Positions 1 through 11,705 are shown, numbered from the stretch's first letter. The stretch is DNA of 64,000 nt from Melastoma dodecandrum (GCA_029817715.1 JARUPY010000434.1:1178001-1242000), one strand, 5' to 3'. Notes: generated by a model from the sequence alone, not told the origin. Numbers and translations: made by a program.

Positions 1-67
1 ACGTCTTAAGTTGGGGCTACTACACGATACGTTTCAAACGACGAGATAGATCGGAAAAATGGGGTAT

Positions 68-145
68 AGTACAGAATGTATTTGCTAATTTAGCCTAATA
101 GTACAGAATATATTTGCTAATATTAGCCTAATATTTGCTAATATA
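68..145. repeat. short AT-rich tandem repeat, 32-33 bp unit
   Basis: A unit beginning AGTACAGAAT and ending TTAGCCTAAT occurs at 68-99 and again at 100-132 with two differences. A shortened third copy of its core (ATTTGCTAATAT) follows. It ends where homology to the UGT85 promoter block begins. Bases 1-67 show nothing recognisable. Confidence 0.75.
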
Positions 146-635
146 TCCCCATGATATTATTGTTACCTTTTAAGTCATGTGTCGTAGCAGGTTTGCTGAG
201 TTTTCTAATACATATCTTCGATCGCAGGGCTTCGCCATGAAATGATGCCCTTGTATTTATTTATTTTTGATAACTTAAGATGTTTTTATAATTAATTACT
301 ACATGGGTTTATGTTTACGGACAAACTGAGTAGTGAGTCCCTTATAAGACAAGTACATAAATCATTAATGTGATTATTTTGTACGAATTTTTACGCAAAA
401 TTAGTGTTGTTGAAAATAAAAATTATATATTATATCACGCTTTTACTTAAAAGTTCGAGCTTTTAGGACAGTTGACATTCACTACTGCACAATAGTGGTA
501 TCATAGTCAAAAGGTCGGGCAATTCTTCCTGCAATCATCAATCATCGTCGATATGAACATTGAAACGTATTATTTCTGAACTATAATTTTATGTTTTCCC
601 TATAAATGGACCGGTCGAGATCATTCATATGCTCA
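146..635 (+). repeat. orphan copy of the UGT85 promoter (copy A)
   Basis: This stretch is nearly identical to 12309-12800, the region directly upstream of the intact UGT85 gene. It includes the same TATA box (TATAAAT at 601) and the start of the 5' leader. Homology stops at 635, about 60 bp before the start codon would come, and unrelated LTR sequence follows. No UGT coding sequence is present. I read it as the promoter end of a tandem duplicate whose gene was lost. Confidence 0.85.
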
Positions 636-1095
636 CGCTGCTGGACTTGCCGCTGGACGCTGTAGACGTGCGGTGGACGGAGTGTGGTCGAAGATAGTGG
701 CGGATGTGAATACCAAGGCTACGGTTGCTCACCCTGGTGGCGAAACGAAGGCGAAATTCGGTTGTTGGAGCTACGGTTGCTCACTCTGACGGTGGAAGTG
801 AAGGCGGAGTTTGGTTGTCGGAGCTACGGTTGCTCACTCCGACGGTGAAAGTGAAGACCAATGAAACCTTAAGGGTTTCTCCCAAGTCGGGGAATCCTAA
901 CAATCTAAGGGGTGACAAGCAAAACAAATCTTTTGTGTGTTTGATTGATCGTGAACTTTCAAGGACGATCTTCCCCCTTTTTATATTGAATCTTGTGGCA
1001 TCCGGGGTGTTTGACACATTCTCCAAGAATCTCTCCAGGTCGTGTCTCTCTCAAACAACCTCCAGAAATCTCGGAATCGGTTTGATCCTAGATTT

Positions 1096-1225
1096 GGGTC
1101 GTAGACATGGGCCATAGACAAGGCCCGTAGACATGGGCCGTAGACAATGCCCGTAGACAATGCCCGTAGACAGGGCCCGCAGACAGGGCCCGCAGACATG
1201 GGCCGTAGACATGGACCGTAGACAA
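1096..1225. repeat. 13-bp minisatellite, 10 units
   Basis: Ten consecutive 13-bp units vary around GGCCCGTAGACAT. They differ mainly in the first bases and in the final base. The array lies inside the LTR remnant and keeps two antisense frames open as a repetitive Pro/Cys/Leu-rich peptide, which I do not consider a gene. Confidence 0.9.
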
Positions 1226-1482
1226 TGTATGCCACGTTCTTAGGATATTTTGCCAGGTCGTGGCCCTCTCAATCAACTTCTTATAATCTTGGGAACAACC
1301 TGATCCTGGCAAATATGGGTCTTATCCACGTCGTAAACTTAACAGTTTCTTTTCCTCACATTAAATTAAAGGATTAGAAACTTATCCCCAGATTTTCTCC
1401 AGCTGAAGATCTTTTCAAATCATGGGAATGTGGCCCCATTATCCTCTTTCCAAAAGTCTCGGAGTCAAGATCTTTTCTGATC

Positions 1483-1565
1483 CTCGTAGACTCTGACCCT
1501 CATAGACTCCGACCCCCCGTAGACACCGACCCACGTAGACTCTGACCCCCGTAAATTCTAACCCC
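1483..1565. repeat. second GTAGAC minisatellite, 15-18 bp units
   Basis: About five degenerate units of the form CGTAGACTCTGACCCC follow one another. They use the same GTAGAC core as the 13-bp array upstream but have a longer period. Confidence 0.7.
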
Positions 1566-1771
1566 GCTAGTCCTTTGTAGACTTAGTACTTCCTTGGCGG
1601 GCTCACATAACGGTGGGCTTGTAAACGCTCTTAAAGACCCCTGGCTTATGGGCTTTGTAAAATGAGCCCAAAATTTATGTCACGATCTTGGTAGACTTGA
1701 TATGGGTCGGCGAAATAGGTTTGTGGGTTTCTCATAATTAAGCCCGAGATTTTGCCATGTCAACACAGCCA

Positions 1772-2085
1772 TGTAAAATAAAACATTTCAAACGGGATTC
1801 TATAAGATAGAATGTATGACATGTATCGTGAAATGATTTGTAGGACATAGAGAATTTTATAAAAGTTCGACAAACTCACCCAAAATTTTGAGGGTTGTCA
1901 CTAAATGAAACGTAATACCAAATACATAAGGTGATGCAAAATGAATCTTCAGTAGCACAAACTGGAGGTTCTACACCAATAAGTGAATGATTTGCACGGG
2001 TTAGTGTGACAGAGTAACCGTTGTTTGGATGTTTCCTTCTGGCGATGTCCTCGCCATCATAGCTTCTCACAATGACTTCTGTTTG
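1772..2085 (+). repeat. UGT85 3' flank, copy A part 1
   Basis: Almost identical to 14779-15083, which lies about 370 bp downstream of the UGT85 stop codon. Together with 146-635 it brackets the place where a UGT85 gene should be. Copy B continues directly into the sequence found here at 3150, so copy A has an extra 1.06 kb in between, or copy B has lost it. Confidence 0.85.
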
Positions 2086-3149
2086 GATGTTTATCCTTGG
2101 GGTGTCATCACCTGCACAGTAACTCGCTACGACTTTCCCTCGAACATTTTACTATGGCGGTGTCCTCACCTGCACAATACCGATATGCGACTTCCCTTGG
2201 GTAGTCACTCGAGACAACGATTTTGTGGTGAGTCCCACTCAAGCATACGACAACATATGTGATAGTTGATAGTTGATAGTGAGTCCCACTCAAGCAAACA
2301 TTACAGTCCATGACATGGGACACATTTAATATGGATGGATGATGTTGATAGTTGCTCAAACAGTCCCCTTTTAGCTTACGGATGGTCTTACAAAAATGGA
2401 GGGATTGGCATTGTTATGTACTAGGAATTGGTTTTATGGAGGAGAAAGTAAATGTTATTGTTTTATTAAGTATTTACGTCAATTATATTTTTTATTATTT
2501 TTAATATCAATTTTCTTACAACGAGTTTGATGAAGTCTCTAGATGATTTAACTAATAATGTGGTAAACCTAGGAACGGATAACATCATGACATCAACTTT
2601 TCATTTAAGTTAACATTTTAAGTTTATAAAACATAATATGTTTTCAATATTTTTTGTAGTTTGACAATGTGTAAAAAATTGAATGGAAAGAGAGATAAGT
2701 GTTTTGGCTACAAAATACTTTTTTTCTTTTCAAATGATTGCACATTCCTCTATATTTAGGGAATGGTAGATAATTCAAACGACTATAGAAACTACAACAT
2801 TAAATGACTTAGACATTATGACCCTATTTACTACTAATCATTACTCTGACATTCATGCTCGAGATAATAAATTACTTTCAACAAATATAAATATTTTATT
2901 TTGATTATTATGAAATTATTCTATACTATATATATATATATAATTTTTAAACTGGCTAACATATATAACGTGTTTACTGAATTTATTAGGTTTCGAATTT
3001 CACATTTTGACAAGATTAAGTAATGTGTTGATTTCAGTGTTTGAAGTTTCAAAATTCAAACACGTTGAGGCTCCACATATTTACGACAAATGACACAAAC
3101 TACTACCAGTAGGTTTTGGCAGGTCAATAAGTGAACATTTATTGGACGG
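2086..3149. other. copy-A-specific segment, no gene seen
   Basis: This segment is absent from the second duplicate. Its first 270 bp contain imperfect local repeats of a GGTGTCCTCACCTGCACA-like unit and a duplicated GAGTCCCACTCAAGCA. The rest is AT-rich with a TA dinucleotide run near 2929-2941. I see no coding potential and no terminal repeats that would name it as a transposon. Confidence 0.5.
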
Positions 3150-3308
3150 CTTTTTATGATAAATTTTTACGCCGCACGACTCGATCTGTAGTGGGTTGGA
3201 ATCTAGTTAATTGTATTTTCTGATTAAATAGCTCAAGACATAAATCGCACCATAAAAAACTAGACTTGCCTCCACTGTGATTACAAAAGAAGACAGAATA
3301 CTTGGGTG
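3150..3308 (+). repeat. UGT85 3' flank, copy A part 2
   Basis: Matches 15084-15240 of the second duplicate closely. It ends in GGGTG (3304-3308), the left target-site duplication of the gypsy element inserted here. The flank resumes after 11705 at the matching base. Confidence 0.85.
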
Positions 3309-4453
3309 TGTTCGCGTCGAAAACGGATCACATCGGAAATAATTGGCAATAAGACTCACAGGGATTGTAAATGTGGTCGCCAGTAAGTAATTGAATGAAA
3401 TAGATCGAATGTAAACAGTTTTACAATAAGTAAAGAATGCTTACAGCCATAAAAATAAAAACAAGGATGGTAGTAAGGTCGTAGACTGGCTACTGTGCTC
3501 CGTAGACTCGGAGTGGGGTTGTAGACTTGACGCTGGAAACTGTAATCCAACAGGTTTGAACGGTGAAGGACGTCGTAGACTTGACGCTGGGCACTCCGAA
3601 CTCGAGAATCTGGTCAGCGTAGTCGTAGACTTGATGGCAGAGCGCTGTAGACTTGCCTTCCTCGGCTGGCAGAAATTGACTGCTGGGCTTGGTGGACGGA
3701 ATGTGGTCCAATGTAGAGGCGGATGTGGATACCAAGGCTACGGTGGCTCACCCTGGTGGCAGTGTCGAAGGCGGAGAAGTGTACTGGGACTACGGTGGCT
3801 CGTCCTGGCGTTGGAGTCAAAGGCAGAGATTTGCTACCAGAGCTACGGTTGTTCACTTTGATGGTGGAAGTGAAGGCCGGGATTTGTTACCAGAGCTACG
3901 GTTGCTCACTCTGACGGTGGAAGGAAGATCAATGAAACTTTAAGAGTTTCGCCCAGGTCGAGGAATCCTAACAACTAACAACTAAGGGGTGACGAGCAAG
4001 ATAAGCTTCTGTTGGCTGATTTGTTCGTGATTTTCTCTGAGAGATCTCCCCCTTTTATACCCAGTCTGTTACGACCTTCTGAAGATCTTCCAGACTCAAC
4101 CATCTCCAAGAATCTCGGAGCCAACAAACCGACTTCCGCTCGTGTAGACGTGGGTCATAGACTCCTCTGACTTCAGGTTTAATTAATTATCTTTTAAGAC
4201 GTGCATCAGTACAGACGTGGGTTGTACGCTCCATTTATCTCGGGGTTATTTAACCGTTCCCTTTGACGTGTGTCCTATGCATGCGCATGCTTGTAGACTT
4301 CCCCTGATTACAGGGATACTACTCATCCATATAGTCTGTGTAGACTACAGGTGCAGGCCTGTTGTGTCTAGCTCTGTTATGGGCTTAGCGTCTATTGTGG
4401 GCTTTGTCAGAAATAGGCCCAAGATAACCTATTGTGTTAACATCATGTCAACA
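3309..4453 (-). repeat. 3' LTR of the 3309-11705 gypsy element
   Basis: 1145 bp, TG to CA ended in element orientation. It contains a tandem array of a roughly 53-bp unit built around GCTACGGTTGCTCACTCTGA. It is highly similar to the 5' LTR at 10559-11705 and to the LTR at 34081-35175. Confidence 0.9.
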
Positions 4454-4475
4454 AAAGCCCCCTTTTTTTGCGGAG
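4454..4475 (-). other. polypurine tract of the gypsy element
   Basis: On the minus strand the bases immediately before the 3' LTR read GCAAAAAAAGGGGGCTTT. This is the plus-strand primer site expected there and agrees with the orientation of pol. The sister element has the same tract at 34063-34080. Confidence 0.8.
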
Positions 4476-4835
4476 GAGACTTCTGTCGCCTGAGCACTTC
4501 TAACGTTGCTTTTCTCAGAAGACAAAATATTTTATCCCCTGCAAGAAAGACTTTTGTCTTCTTCTTCTTATCTTTCCCAGAAAAGAAAACCCTCGTCTTC
4601 CTCCTTCCGAACTCTCCTTAAATACCCTTGCGAGCTCTCTGAGAATCCTCACTTCTTGCTTCAATGGTGTGTCTTCTTTTCAAATTCCAAACCTTGGGTT
4701 TTACTCCCAAGCCTTGCTCCTCAGTATAGTTCTCCTCACTGTGTCATAGAAACCTTCATATCCTTCTGTCAAGAGAACATTAAGGATCTCTTGAAGATAA
4801 GCGGTTTCTTTTGCTCCTTCCCCGCCGAGAGTCCA

Positions 4836-5532
4836 ATGGCGCAGAAAAAGCTCTCCGCTTGGCTCGAGGAGTGGAGGCACGAGGCTGGTGACTCCCTGTG
4901 TTCCATGCATCACAGGTAACCAGGCATCCCTCAACACTGGTACAGTTGAGTGTTATGAAGCGTGTATGCCGGAGCCGTACTGCCTGTTTAAAGAAAAACG
5001 GTTGTACGTCCCTACGACCGGGCGTGTCCGTCTTGCTAGGACTTTCTTAGAGGTATACACCACGACTGGTTCTCCTTTCCTGCCATTCGCCCCATCCTTT
5101 GGCAAAGAAGGATCTTCCAACAACAGTGTATACTTTTGCAGGAAGCGGCCGCAGCACGCAATCCAAAGACTGGGCAACCTCAGAAGGCCACTCAAACAGT
5201 CAAGTATTGTTGCAGATGGCTCAGATCTCTTTCTGGAGCAAACGAAGACCCTGGGGCTGCGTTGTCTTTATCATTCGACATTACAGCAGACTGACCTCAC
5301 AAGGCAGAAAGCTGGCAGTGTTCGATACCCCATCATACCGAACGTAGGTATTAACAAGTTGACTCGCCTCTGCCAGACTCCAGGGAAGAGGGAGCGAAAA
5401 CCCGGTAAGACAGACCGAAGGTATTCACGAGTCAACCTGCTTCTGCCATACTCCAGGGATGAGAAGGCAGAAGGAGAGGAACAAGGAGCGGAGGAGGAAA
5501 AGAAAGTGGGATCGGCTGGGTCTACAATATAG
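4836..5532 (+). pseudogene. antisense ORF of the gypsy element, broken copy
   Basis: An ORF on the strand opposite to gag-pol, between the truncated RT and the 3' LTR. The likely start is the ATG at 4836 (MAQKKLSAWLEEWRHE), followed by a stop near 4918. A second frame is open from 4888 to 5532. The sister element carries the same sequence as one open frame (33666 towards 32850), so this copy is broken by a small deletion near 4913. A TATA-like TTAAATACC lies about 215 bp upstream, at 4618. I do not recognise the protein. Its C-terminus is rich in Lys, Arg and Glu. Antisense ORFs in this position are known in TAT-lineage elements such as Grande. Confidence 0.5.
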
Positions 5533-5639
5533 CAGTCGAAGGGCTAACCAAATGCGAGAAATAGGAGAAGCAACCTTGGGTTCAAAGAGCCCCTCCTTTG
5601 AAAATGTCTCAAAGATGGTAGACATAAAGCTCCACCTCT

Positions 5640-6535
5640 GTCGACTTAACAACTATATCATCAATGTAGACTTCTACTGTCTTGCCAAGAGAGGCATCAA
5701 ATATAGTGTTCATTGCTCACTGATAGGTAGCGCCAGCGTTCTTTGACCCAAATGGCATTGCTACCCATTCGAATATTCCTAGAGGACATATGAATGCTGT
5801 TTTATGTATATCTTCTTCTGCGATGAAGATTTGGTTGTAACCAAAAAAACCATCCATGAATGACATAATCTGATGCCCTGTTGTCTTGTCTATAAGATCG
5901 TCTGCGATGGACATAGGGTATTCATCCTTTGGAGTGGCACGATTCAGATCTCTAAAGTCTATACAGACTCTGATTTTGCCGTTCTTTTTCAGGACGAGTA
6001 CGATGCTAGAAATCCACTCTGTATAGCGCGAAGTCCATATGTAACCTGCTCGAAAAAGCTTTTTAACTTCTTCAAAGACTAATTGTTTTACTTCCTTAGT
6101 CATGCGCCTTGGTCCTTGCTGCACTGGTTTAAAATCCTTCTTGATGGGAAGGGTGTGTTCCACTAGTCTACGGTCTAAACCTGGCATCTCAGTATAGTCC
6201 CAGGCGAAACAGTCCTTGAATTCCTCAAGTACTTCCTTAATAGCATTAAAGAGTTCTTTATTTACCGAAGAACTAATGAAAAGAATCCTAGGACAAGATT
6301 CGCTTCCTAGATTAATGCTGGCCAATGGGTCGCATGGGGTCATCAAAGACTCACGTTCCTCTGTACCACCTAAGTCGGTAGACACGGGCTTATTACAAGC
6401 AATAGACGCTCTAAGCGCTTCTGAGTTTATTGAATGCCAAGAGATAGGTTGTTTACAGCAATGATTTCCATTGTAGACTTGAAGCCGTCGAAGGACATCG
6501 GCGACTGCTTCGTTCCCTTCTTCATTCTGGTCCAT
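5640..6535 (-). pseudogene. gypsy reverse transcriptase, truncated
   Basis: The minus-strand reading gives typical Ty3/gypsy RT blocks: EMPGLDRRLVEHTLPI, VPVLKKNGKIRVCIDFRDLN-like, and MPFGSKNAGATYQ. The YIDDIVVKS catalytic box is encoded around 5655-5680 after a frameshift near 5717. About 50 bp after the box the sequence leaves RT entirely, so the thumb, connection, RNase H and integrase are absent. The element at 30935-35175 has the same junction, so the deletion predates both insertions. Confidence 0.85.
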
Positions 6536-6944
6536 AGGTTCCTTCCTTTAGGAGTCTATCGGGCTCCAACTCCGCAACAGCGTTTTGCTGGTCCTTTCCA
6601 ACTTCGTCTTCCTTCGCTCCATCGGTTCTTACGGGGCTTTCGCCCGAATTAACTTCTTGCAGAACTTCCTCTATGTCCTTGGCAGACAGCTCATCTCCCC
6701 ATCCAGTTGGAACGATCGGCTCCGTCTCTGGCTTAGGGTGCGATGTTCCATAGTCTACGATGTAGTCAAACTTTCCAGATGGTTGACCAAGGGGGACGAC
6801 AGTAGGGTCGCCAAGCTTATAACAATGTTCCAACGTGAAGTCCTTAACAGTCTTGCTTGTCTCTGTATGCAAGACACCTTTGTCACAACAGGAGTATTTA
6901 TCAGCCTTGATAATGTCAATTTCAGAGTCAACCCACAACATCAA
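6522..6944 (-). pseudogene. gypsy pol segment between protease and RT
   Basis: A 140-residue open stretch starting MMLWVDSEIDIIKAD that links the protease region to RT and overlaps the RT frame. It is almost identical to 31528-31908 of the sister element. It contains acidic, low-complexity sequence and no catalytic motif I can name. Confidence 0.7.
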
Positions 6945-7008
6945 CTCTCTATGTAAAGTAGAAGGAATAGCTTATGCTTTATGGAGCCAATCGCGGCCCA
7001 ACAAAGCA

Positions 7009-7812
7009 TTAAAAGTAGGGATTATGTCTATCACAAAGAAATCGGTTTCTCTTTCCTGGCGACTGACTGACTTCAAGGTGCACAGAGAAAACCCCTAAGC
7101 ATTCAGACTTCCTACCATTAAAACCACTCACTGCGACATTGGTTTTATCCATGTCGTGAGGCTTATACCTAGGCATTTTAAACCTGGACAGAGGAAGCAC
7201 GTTTATAGTAGCTCCATTGTCTATAAGGACTCGACTCACCACTGTACCATCAAAGGTAGCGGTTATGTATAAAGAATGCATGTGTTGTTTCATGCTATCA
7301 TATGGTTTCTTCAACCAATTCAGTGGGAAGCCTGTTGGGTACGTAGGAGAACAAGGAAGAGGCACTTTACCTCTTAGGGTCTCCCCATTTCGCTTACTAG
7401 CGAAGTCTACAGGCAGGGTAAGAGCGTTGCAGCACACGATTGGCCTCATCTCCCTGTCGACATCGCTTGGGATTTCGCCCCGGAGTGGGGTATAGTCGAA
7501 ACTCGAACCAGGCTCTTCTGAATAGTCTATAGACTCAATGTGTTCTGCTTCGGTGCTTAATCCCTTTGTAGGTACCCTAGCCGGTGGGACAGCTCCTGAG
7601 TGGGTAGGCCTAGGCCTCTTAGCGACGTGACTTAGACGTCTGTCCCTTCTCTGGCGAGCCCTTGGTGGCAAAGTGGTCTTGCCCAATGCCTTCTGCCAAT
7701 ATTTTGATGGGTTAACCGCTTTAATTACCCTTGATCTCTCAGAACCAAGGAGAGTTTGACATACCTCGACAAAATCTCCAACAAATGGATCGTATCCTAC
7801 TATCGTCCGCAT
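7009..7812 (-). pseudogene. gypsy aspartic protease region
   Basis: A 267-residue open stretch with the retropepsin-type active site in the form VLIDNGATINVLPLS. Asp-Asn-Gly in place of Asp-Ser/Thr-Gly is a usual variant in plant gypsy elements. The N-terminal part is basic and rich in Arg and Pro, typical of the end of gag. The frame closes downstream before the RT, so no continuous polyprotein can be made. Confidence 0.75.
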
Positions 7813-7827
7813 TGGTACCTGTTGCGA

Positions 7828-10258
7828 TTACGAACAAGCGTTGTTAGTTTCACAAGTACCTGTAGATGTAGAGCGCGCAGGTTTGACCATGATCTCCCCA
7901 TTTGAGGACAAGTCTACAAGCTTGAGGAAGTAGTTGACACAACAGGAGGTGCAAAGATGAGTGATCAAGATCCTGTTTTGAGCTATAAGCTTGCATTTCT
8001 GGTAGAGCATCTTCTCATCAAGGAACTGAGCTATTGGTGAGCCTGTCCGGAGCGCCTGGATGTCTACTCTAGGCATTCCATGTCTCGGCTTGTTTGCCTT
8101 CTCCTGTGGTCTTTCAGACATGCTGGGCTCTACCAGGGTTGTCTCCTTCTACGGTTCCGGAGTGAGATTCACTAGAATGGCCAAGTCTTTCTAGCCCTGG
8201 CTTTGCCCCTTGTTGGGAAGACGAATCATTAAACTCCAGGTGTCGTCTAGGACGTTCGAGCACGCGAGCCGGTTGTTCAGGTGCTCTGCCTCGACCTTGA
8301 GGGCCACCTCTTCCTCCCCGAGTTGTTGGCCTGCGCTCTGCACTTGGGGGGCTTTTGAATCCCCTTTGTGAATTATTGGAGTCGCTTCGCGAACTTGGGG
8401 AGACTATTCCCATCGCTACCTCCTCAAGCGGGGTCAAGTCATACCAGGAATCTCCCTGATTGTTCTGCAAATATTTCCTGAATGTATTACATCTATCAGT
8501 GGTGTGCGTGTCATCCATATGCCAACAACAAAGGTTGGGCGCAACTTCCTTGACCGGACAAGTGACTACACCCTTATCAGCCAGGCGACGGAAGAGGGCA
8601 TTCGCCACCAAGGTCTCCCCGGGAATTTTTATGCCCTGCAGGGAAAGGTCTGTATTAGTTTTGATGAAATTGATGTCTACATCAGCAACATCGAACATAT
8701 GAATGGCAATCTCATCGTCAAAAGGTCTGTCGTCGACCATAGTGACTTCGTCTACTTCAGGAAAGCACAATTCCATTGACTCTATAAGGTCCTGGATTAT
8801 ATTCCTAAATGATAGACAATCTCTGGTCATGTGCGTAAACGACCCATGCCATTTGCAGTAATTTCTAGTCTTTTCTCTTTCTGTCTAGGGGGCTCTATGG
8901 CCTGGTTTAAGCTCAATCCGCTTCCGTTGGATGAGCCAATCAAAGATCGCATCTGCCTTGTCTACGTCGAAAGAATATTTTCTTTCTTCACCAGATTTCT
9001 GGGACGCTTTGGGTTTTGAGTTTTTCCTTGCTAGAGGCTCACAAACCGTTGCTTCGCCTTTCACGAATTCGGCCATGTCTACCTCAAGGGTTTCCAACTG
9101 ATAAGCATGCTTAGACTGGGCTTCATCCATCAGTAACTGATGATACTCAGTCGCTCTCCTAGACAGGTCATACAGGTCATTAAACCTTTCTCCCTGTAGC
9201 TTCTTCTTGAAAGGCATAGACAACGCGTTTAACGCAATCATCAATTGATCCCTTTAAGGAATCGCTGGTCTACAACGTAGTAGCGCCTTTCGTAGACTAA
9301 TGAGGAGCTGCCCTGGGTGTTCTCCAACGGTCTGCTTAAGCCGCATTACCTCAAAGATTGACATGGGTGTGCCTAAACGAGCAAATGCTTTCATAAAGGA
9401 AGACTGCATTTTCGCCCATGATGTTACTAATCCAGGAAGTAGACTCGCATACCATGTGAAGGCATCTCCCGTAAGAGAGTTCGGGAATAACTTTAGCTTC
9501 CAAAAATCATTGGATGCAGAATCCCCTGCCTGATGAGTGAACCAGACTATATGCTCCATAGGTGTCATCTCATCTTCCCCCGAAAAATGGGTAAAATCAG
9601 GTACCATGTACCACCTAGGCAGGGAATAATCCCTATCAATGTAGGCAGGGTACGGACTCCTGTATAGACCAGGGTCGTCTTGCCTGACAGCCCCAGGTAC
9701 CATCTGCTCTAAGACCTGAGCAATCGTCTCCCTCAGATTCTGTGGTGGTGGTGGTGGTACAGGATCGAACTGCTCCCGGACATATTCCTGACACACTTTT
9801 TCTAGAGGATAAGACACCCTTGCTATAGCTAGAGGTGGCTGTGGGTTTACCGAGACGTTAGTGTAGAAGCTCTCTGCCCGTGGTAGACTTCCCATAACGG
9901 GAGCTTCCCCTGGAGGTATCTCCTCTACAAGTGCTTTACCAGGTCGGCGAGAGGGGATGGCACTTGCATACCTATTTGTTTCACCTTGAGCTTCTATCTC
10001 GTCGTCTACAGGGTTCACTGCATATACGGCATTTGCCCTTTAAGATGTGGGAGACCGAGAGGTAGCAGGCCTTGATGGGGGCATCCTGTCCCTATTGCTA
10101 ACCTCTGTAGCGCGTGGGTTGGTGTCGTCCCAAGGTTCATCTTCCTCATTGCGCCTCTCTGCGCGCCAGGCATCTCCCATGAAGGAATTCTCCTTGTCTA
10201 CGGGGGCGCTTGGCCTTGTCGCGACATTTGGCCTATTCAAAACACTGAGTTGCTCCAA
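7828..10258 (-). pseudogene. gypsy gag, broken into several frames
   Basis: Minus-strand frames 10258-10040, 10018-9254, 9244-8885, 8830-8114 and 8121-7828 read in order as one gag interrupted by stops and shifts. The second frame holds the retrotransposon gag core (phrases such as FTHFSGEDEMTPMEHI and LTGDAFTWYASL). The fourth ends in an Arg/Gly-rich nucleic-acid binding tail. The same order and wording recur in the 46017-59604 element, which supports a common lineage. Confidence 0.8.
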
Positions 10259-10533
10259 AATCTGAGCATATTGTCTTGCAATCCAGTTATATGTCTGTCC
10301 AGTAGGCGCCTCATATCATTGAATTCTTTATGGAATTCATGCCAGGATATGAACTCAGAAGGAGTATATATCCCCGAATCAGGTTGATTCGCAGTTTCTT
10401 GGCTTCCTAGAGCCGCATTCTCGACGTTTAGGTCTCCAGGTATGATCTGACCATCTCCATCTAATGGAGGGGGAGGGTCGCGATTAGCTCCGCTCCTAGT
10501 ACTTTTTTACATCTGAAAACTTTAAGTTTCACG

Positions 10534-10552
10534 TCTCCCACTGTGGTCGCAA
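10534..10552 (-). other. primer binding site of the gypsy element
   Basis: In element orientation the sequence after the 5' LTR reads TGCGACCACAGTGGGAGAC. It is the counterpart of TGGCGACCACAGTGGGAG in the 46017-59604 element with one change in the leading TGG. The tRNA it matches was not determined here. Confidence 0.6.
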
Positions 10553-10558
10553 AAAACG

Positions 10559-11705
10559 TGTTCGCGTCGAAAACGGATCACATCGGAAATACTTGGCAAT
10601 AAGACTCACAGGGATTGTAAATGTGGTCGCCAGTAAGTAATTGAATGAAATAGATCGAATGTAAATAGTTTTACAATAAGTAAAGAATGCTTACAGCCAT
10701 AAAAATAAAAACAAGGACGGTAGTAAAGTCGTAGACTAGCTACTATGTTCCGTAAACTCGGAGCGGGGTTGTAGACTTGACGCTGGAAACTGTAATCCAA
10801 CAGGTCTGAACGGTGAAGGACGTCGTAGACTTGACTCTAGGCACTCCGAACTCGAGAATCTGGTCAGCGTAGTCGTAGACTTGATGGCAGAGCGCTGTAG
10901 ACTTGCCTTCCTCGGCTGATAGAAATTGACTGCTGGGCTTGGTGGACGGAATGTGGTCGAATGTAGAGGCGGATGTGGATACCAAGGCTGCAGTGGCTCA
11001 CCCTGGTGGCGTTGTCGAAGGCGGAGAAATGTACCGGGACTACGGTGGCTCGTCCTGGCGTTGGAGTCGAAGGTGGAGATTTGCTACCAAAGCTACGGTT
11101 GCTCACTGTAATGGTGGAAGTGAAGGCGGGGATTTGTTGTCAGAGCTACGGTTGCTCACTCTGACGGTGGAATGAAGACCAATGAAACTTTAAGAGTTTC
11201 GCCCAGGTCGGGGAATCCTAACAACTAACAACTAAGGGGTGACGAGCAAGATAAGCTTCTGTTGGCTGTTTTGTTCGTGATTTTCTCTAAGGGAGATCTC
11301 CCTCTTTTATACTCAGTCTGTTATGGCCTTCTGAAGATCTTGCAGACTCAATCACCCCCAAGAATCTTGGAGCCAACAAACTGACTTCCACTCGTGTAGA
11401 CGTGGGTCATAAACTCCTCTGACTTCGGGTTTAATTAATTGCCTTTTAAGACGTGCATCAGTACAAACGTGGGTTGTACGCTCCATTTATCTCGAGGCTA
11501 TTAAACCGTTTCCTTTGACGTGTGTCCTAATACAGGCACAGGCTTGTAGACTTCCCCTGATTACAGCTTACTACTCATCCATATAGTCTGTGTAGACTAC
11601 AGGTGCAGGCCTGGTGTGTCTAGTTCTGTTATGGGCTTAGCGTCTATTGTGGGCTTTGTCAGAAATAGGCCCAAGATAACCTATTGTGTTAATATCATGT
11701 CGACA
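10559..11705 (-). repeat. 5' LTR of the 3309-11705 gypsy element
   Basis: 1147 bp, highly similar to the left LTR with scattered substitutions, so the insertion is not recent. The outer end reads TGTCGACA in place of TGTCAACA. GGGTG follows directly as the right target duplication. Confidence 0.9.

Larger units (their letters stand above)
636..1765 (-). mobile_element. diverged LTR remnant of a TAT-like gypsy element
   Basis: The first half shares phrases with the LTRs at 3309-4453 and 10559-11705: the GCTACGGTTGCTCACTCTGA repeats, and the stretch around AATGAAAC followed by GGGGAATCCTAACAA. The right end is GTCAACA, the reverse of the LTR start TGTTGACA. No internal domain or second LTR is attached. 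It sits exactly where the UGT85 gene lies in the second duplicate. It is more diverged than the two full LTRs, so it is an older or different subfamily. Open frames across it are an LTR artefact. Confidence 0.7.
3309..11705 (-). mobile_element. TAT-lineage Ty3/gypsy retrotransposon, internally deleted
   Basis: This element is read on the minus strand. It has two LTRs (3309-4453 and 10559-11705) that begin TGTTGACA and end CGCGAACA in element orientation. A perfect 5-bp target duplication, GGGTG, flanks it (3304-3308 and 11706-11710). A purine tract adjoins the 3' LTR and a PBS-like site adjoins the 5' LTR. Order from right to left: gag, aspartic protease, reverse transcriptase up to just past the YIDD box, then a segment with an antisense ORF. 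The rest of RT, RNase H and integrase are missing. Every frame has stops or shifts, so it is not autonomous. The lineage call rests on the RT wording, the PBS type and the antisense ORF, and needs a tree. Confidence 0.9.

Noticed and set aside
725..1312. Overlapping open frames on both strands
   Set aside because: They lie in an LTR remnant, and the antisense ones are kept open by the 13-bp minisatellite. No known domain and no conservation in the other LTR copies.
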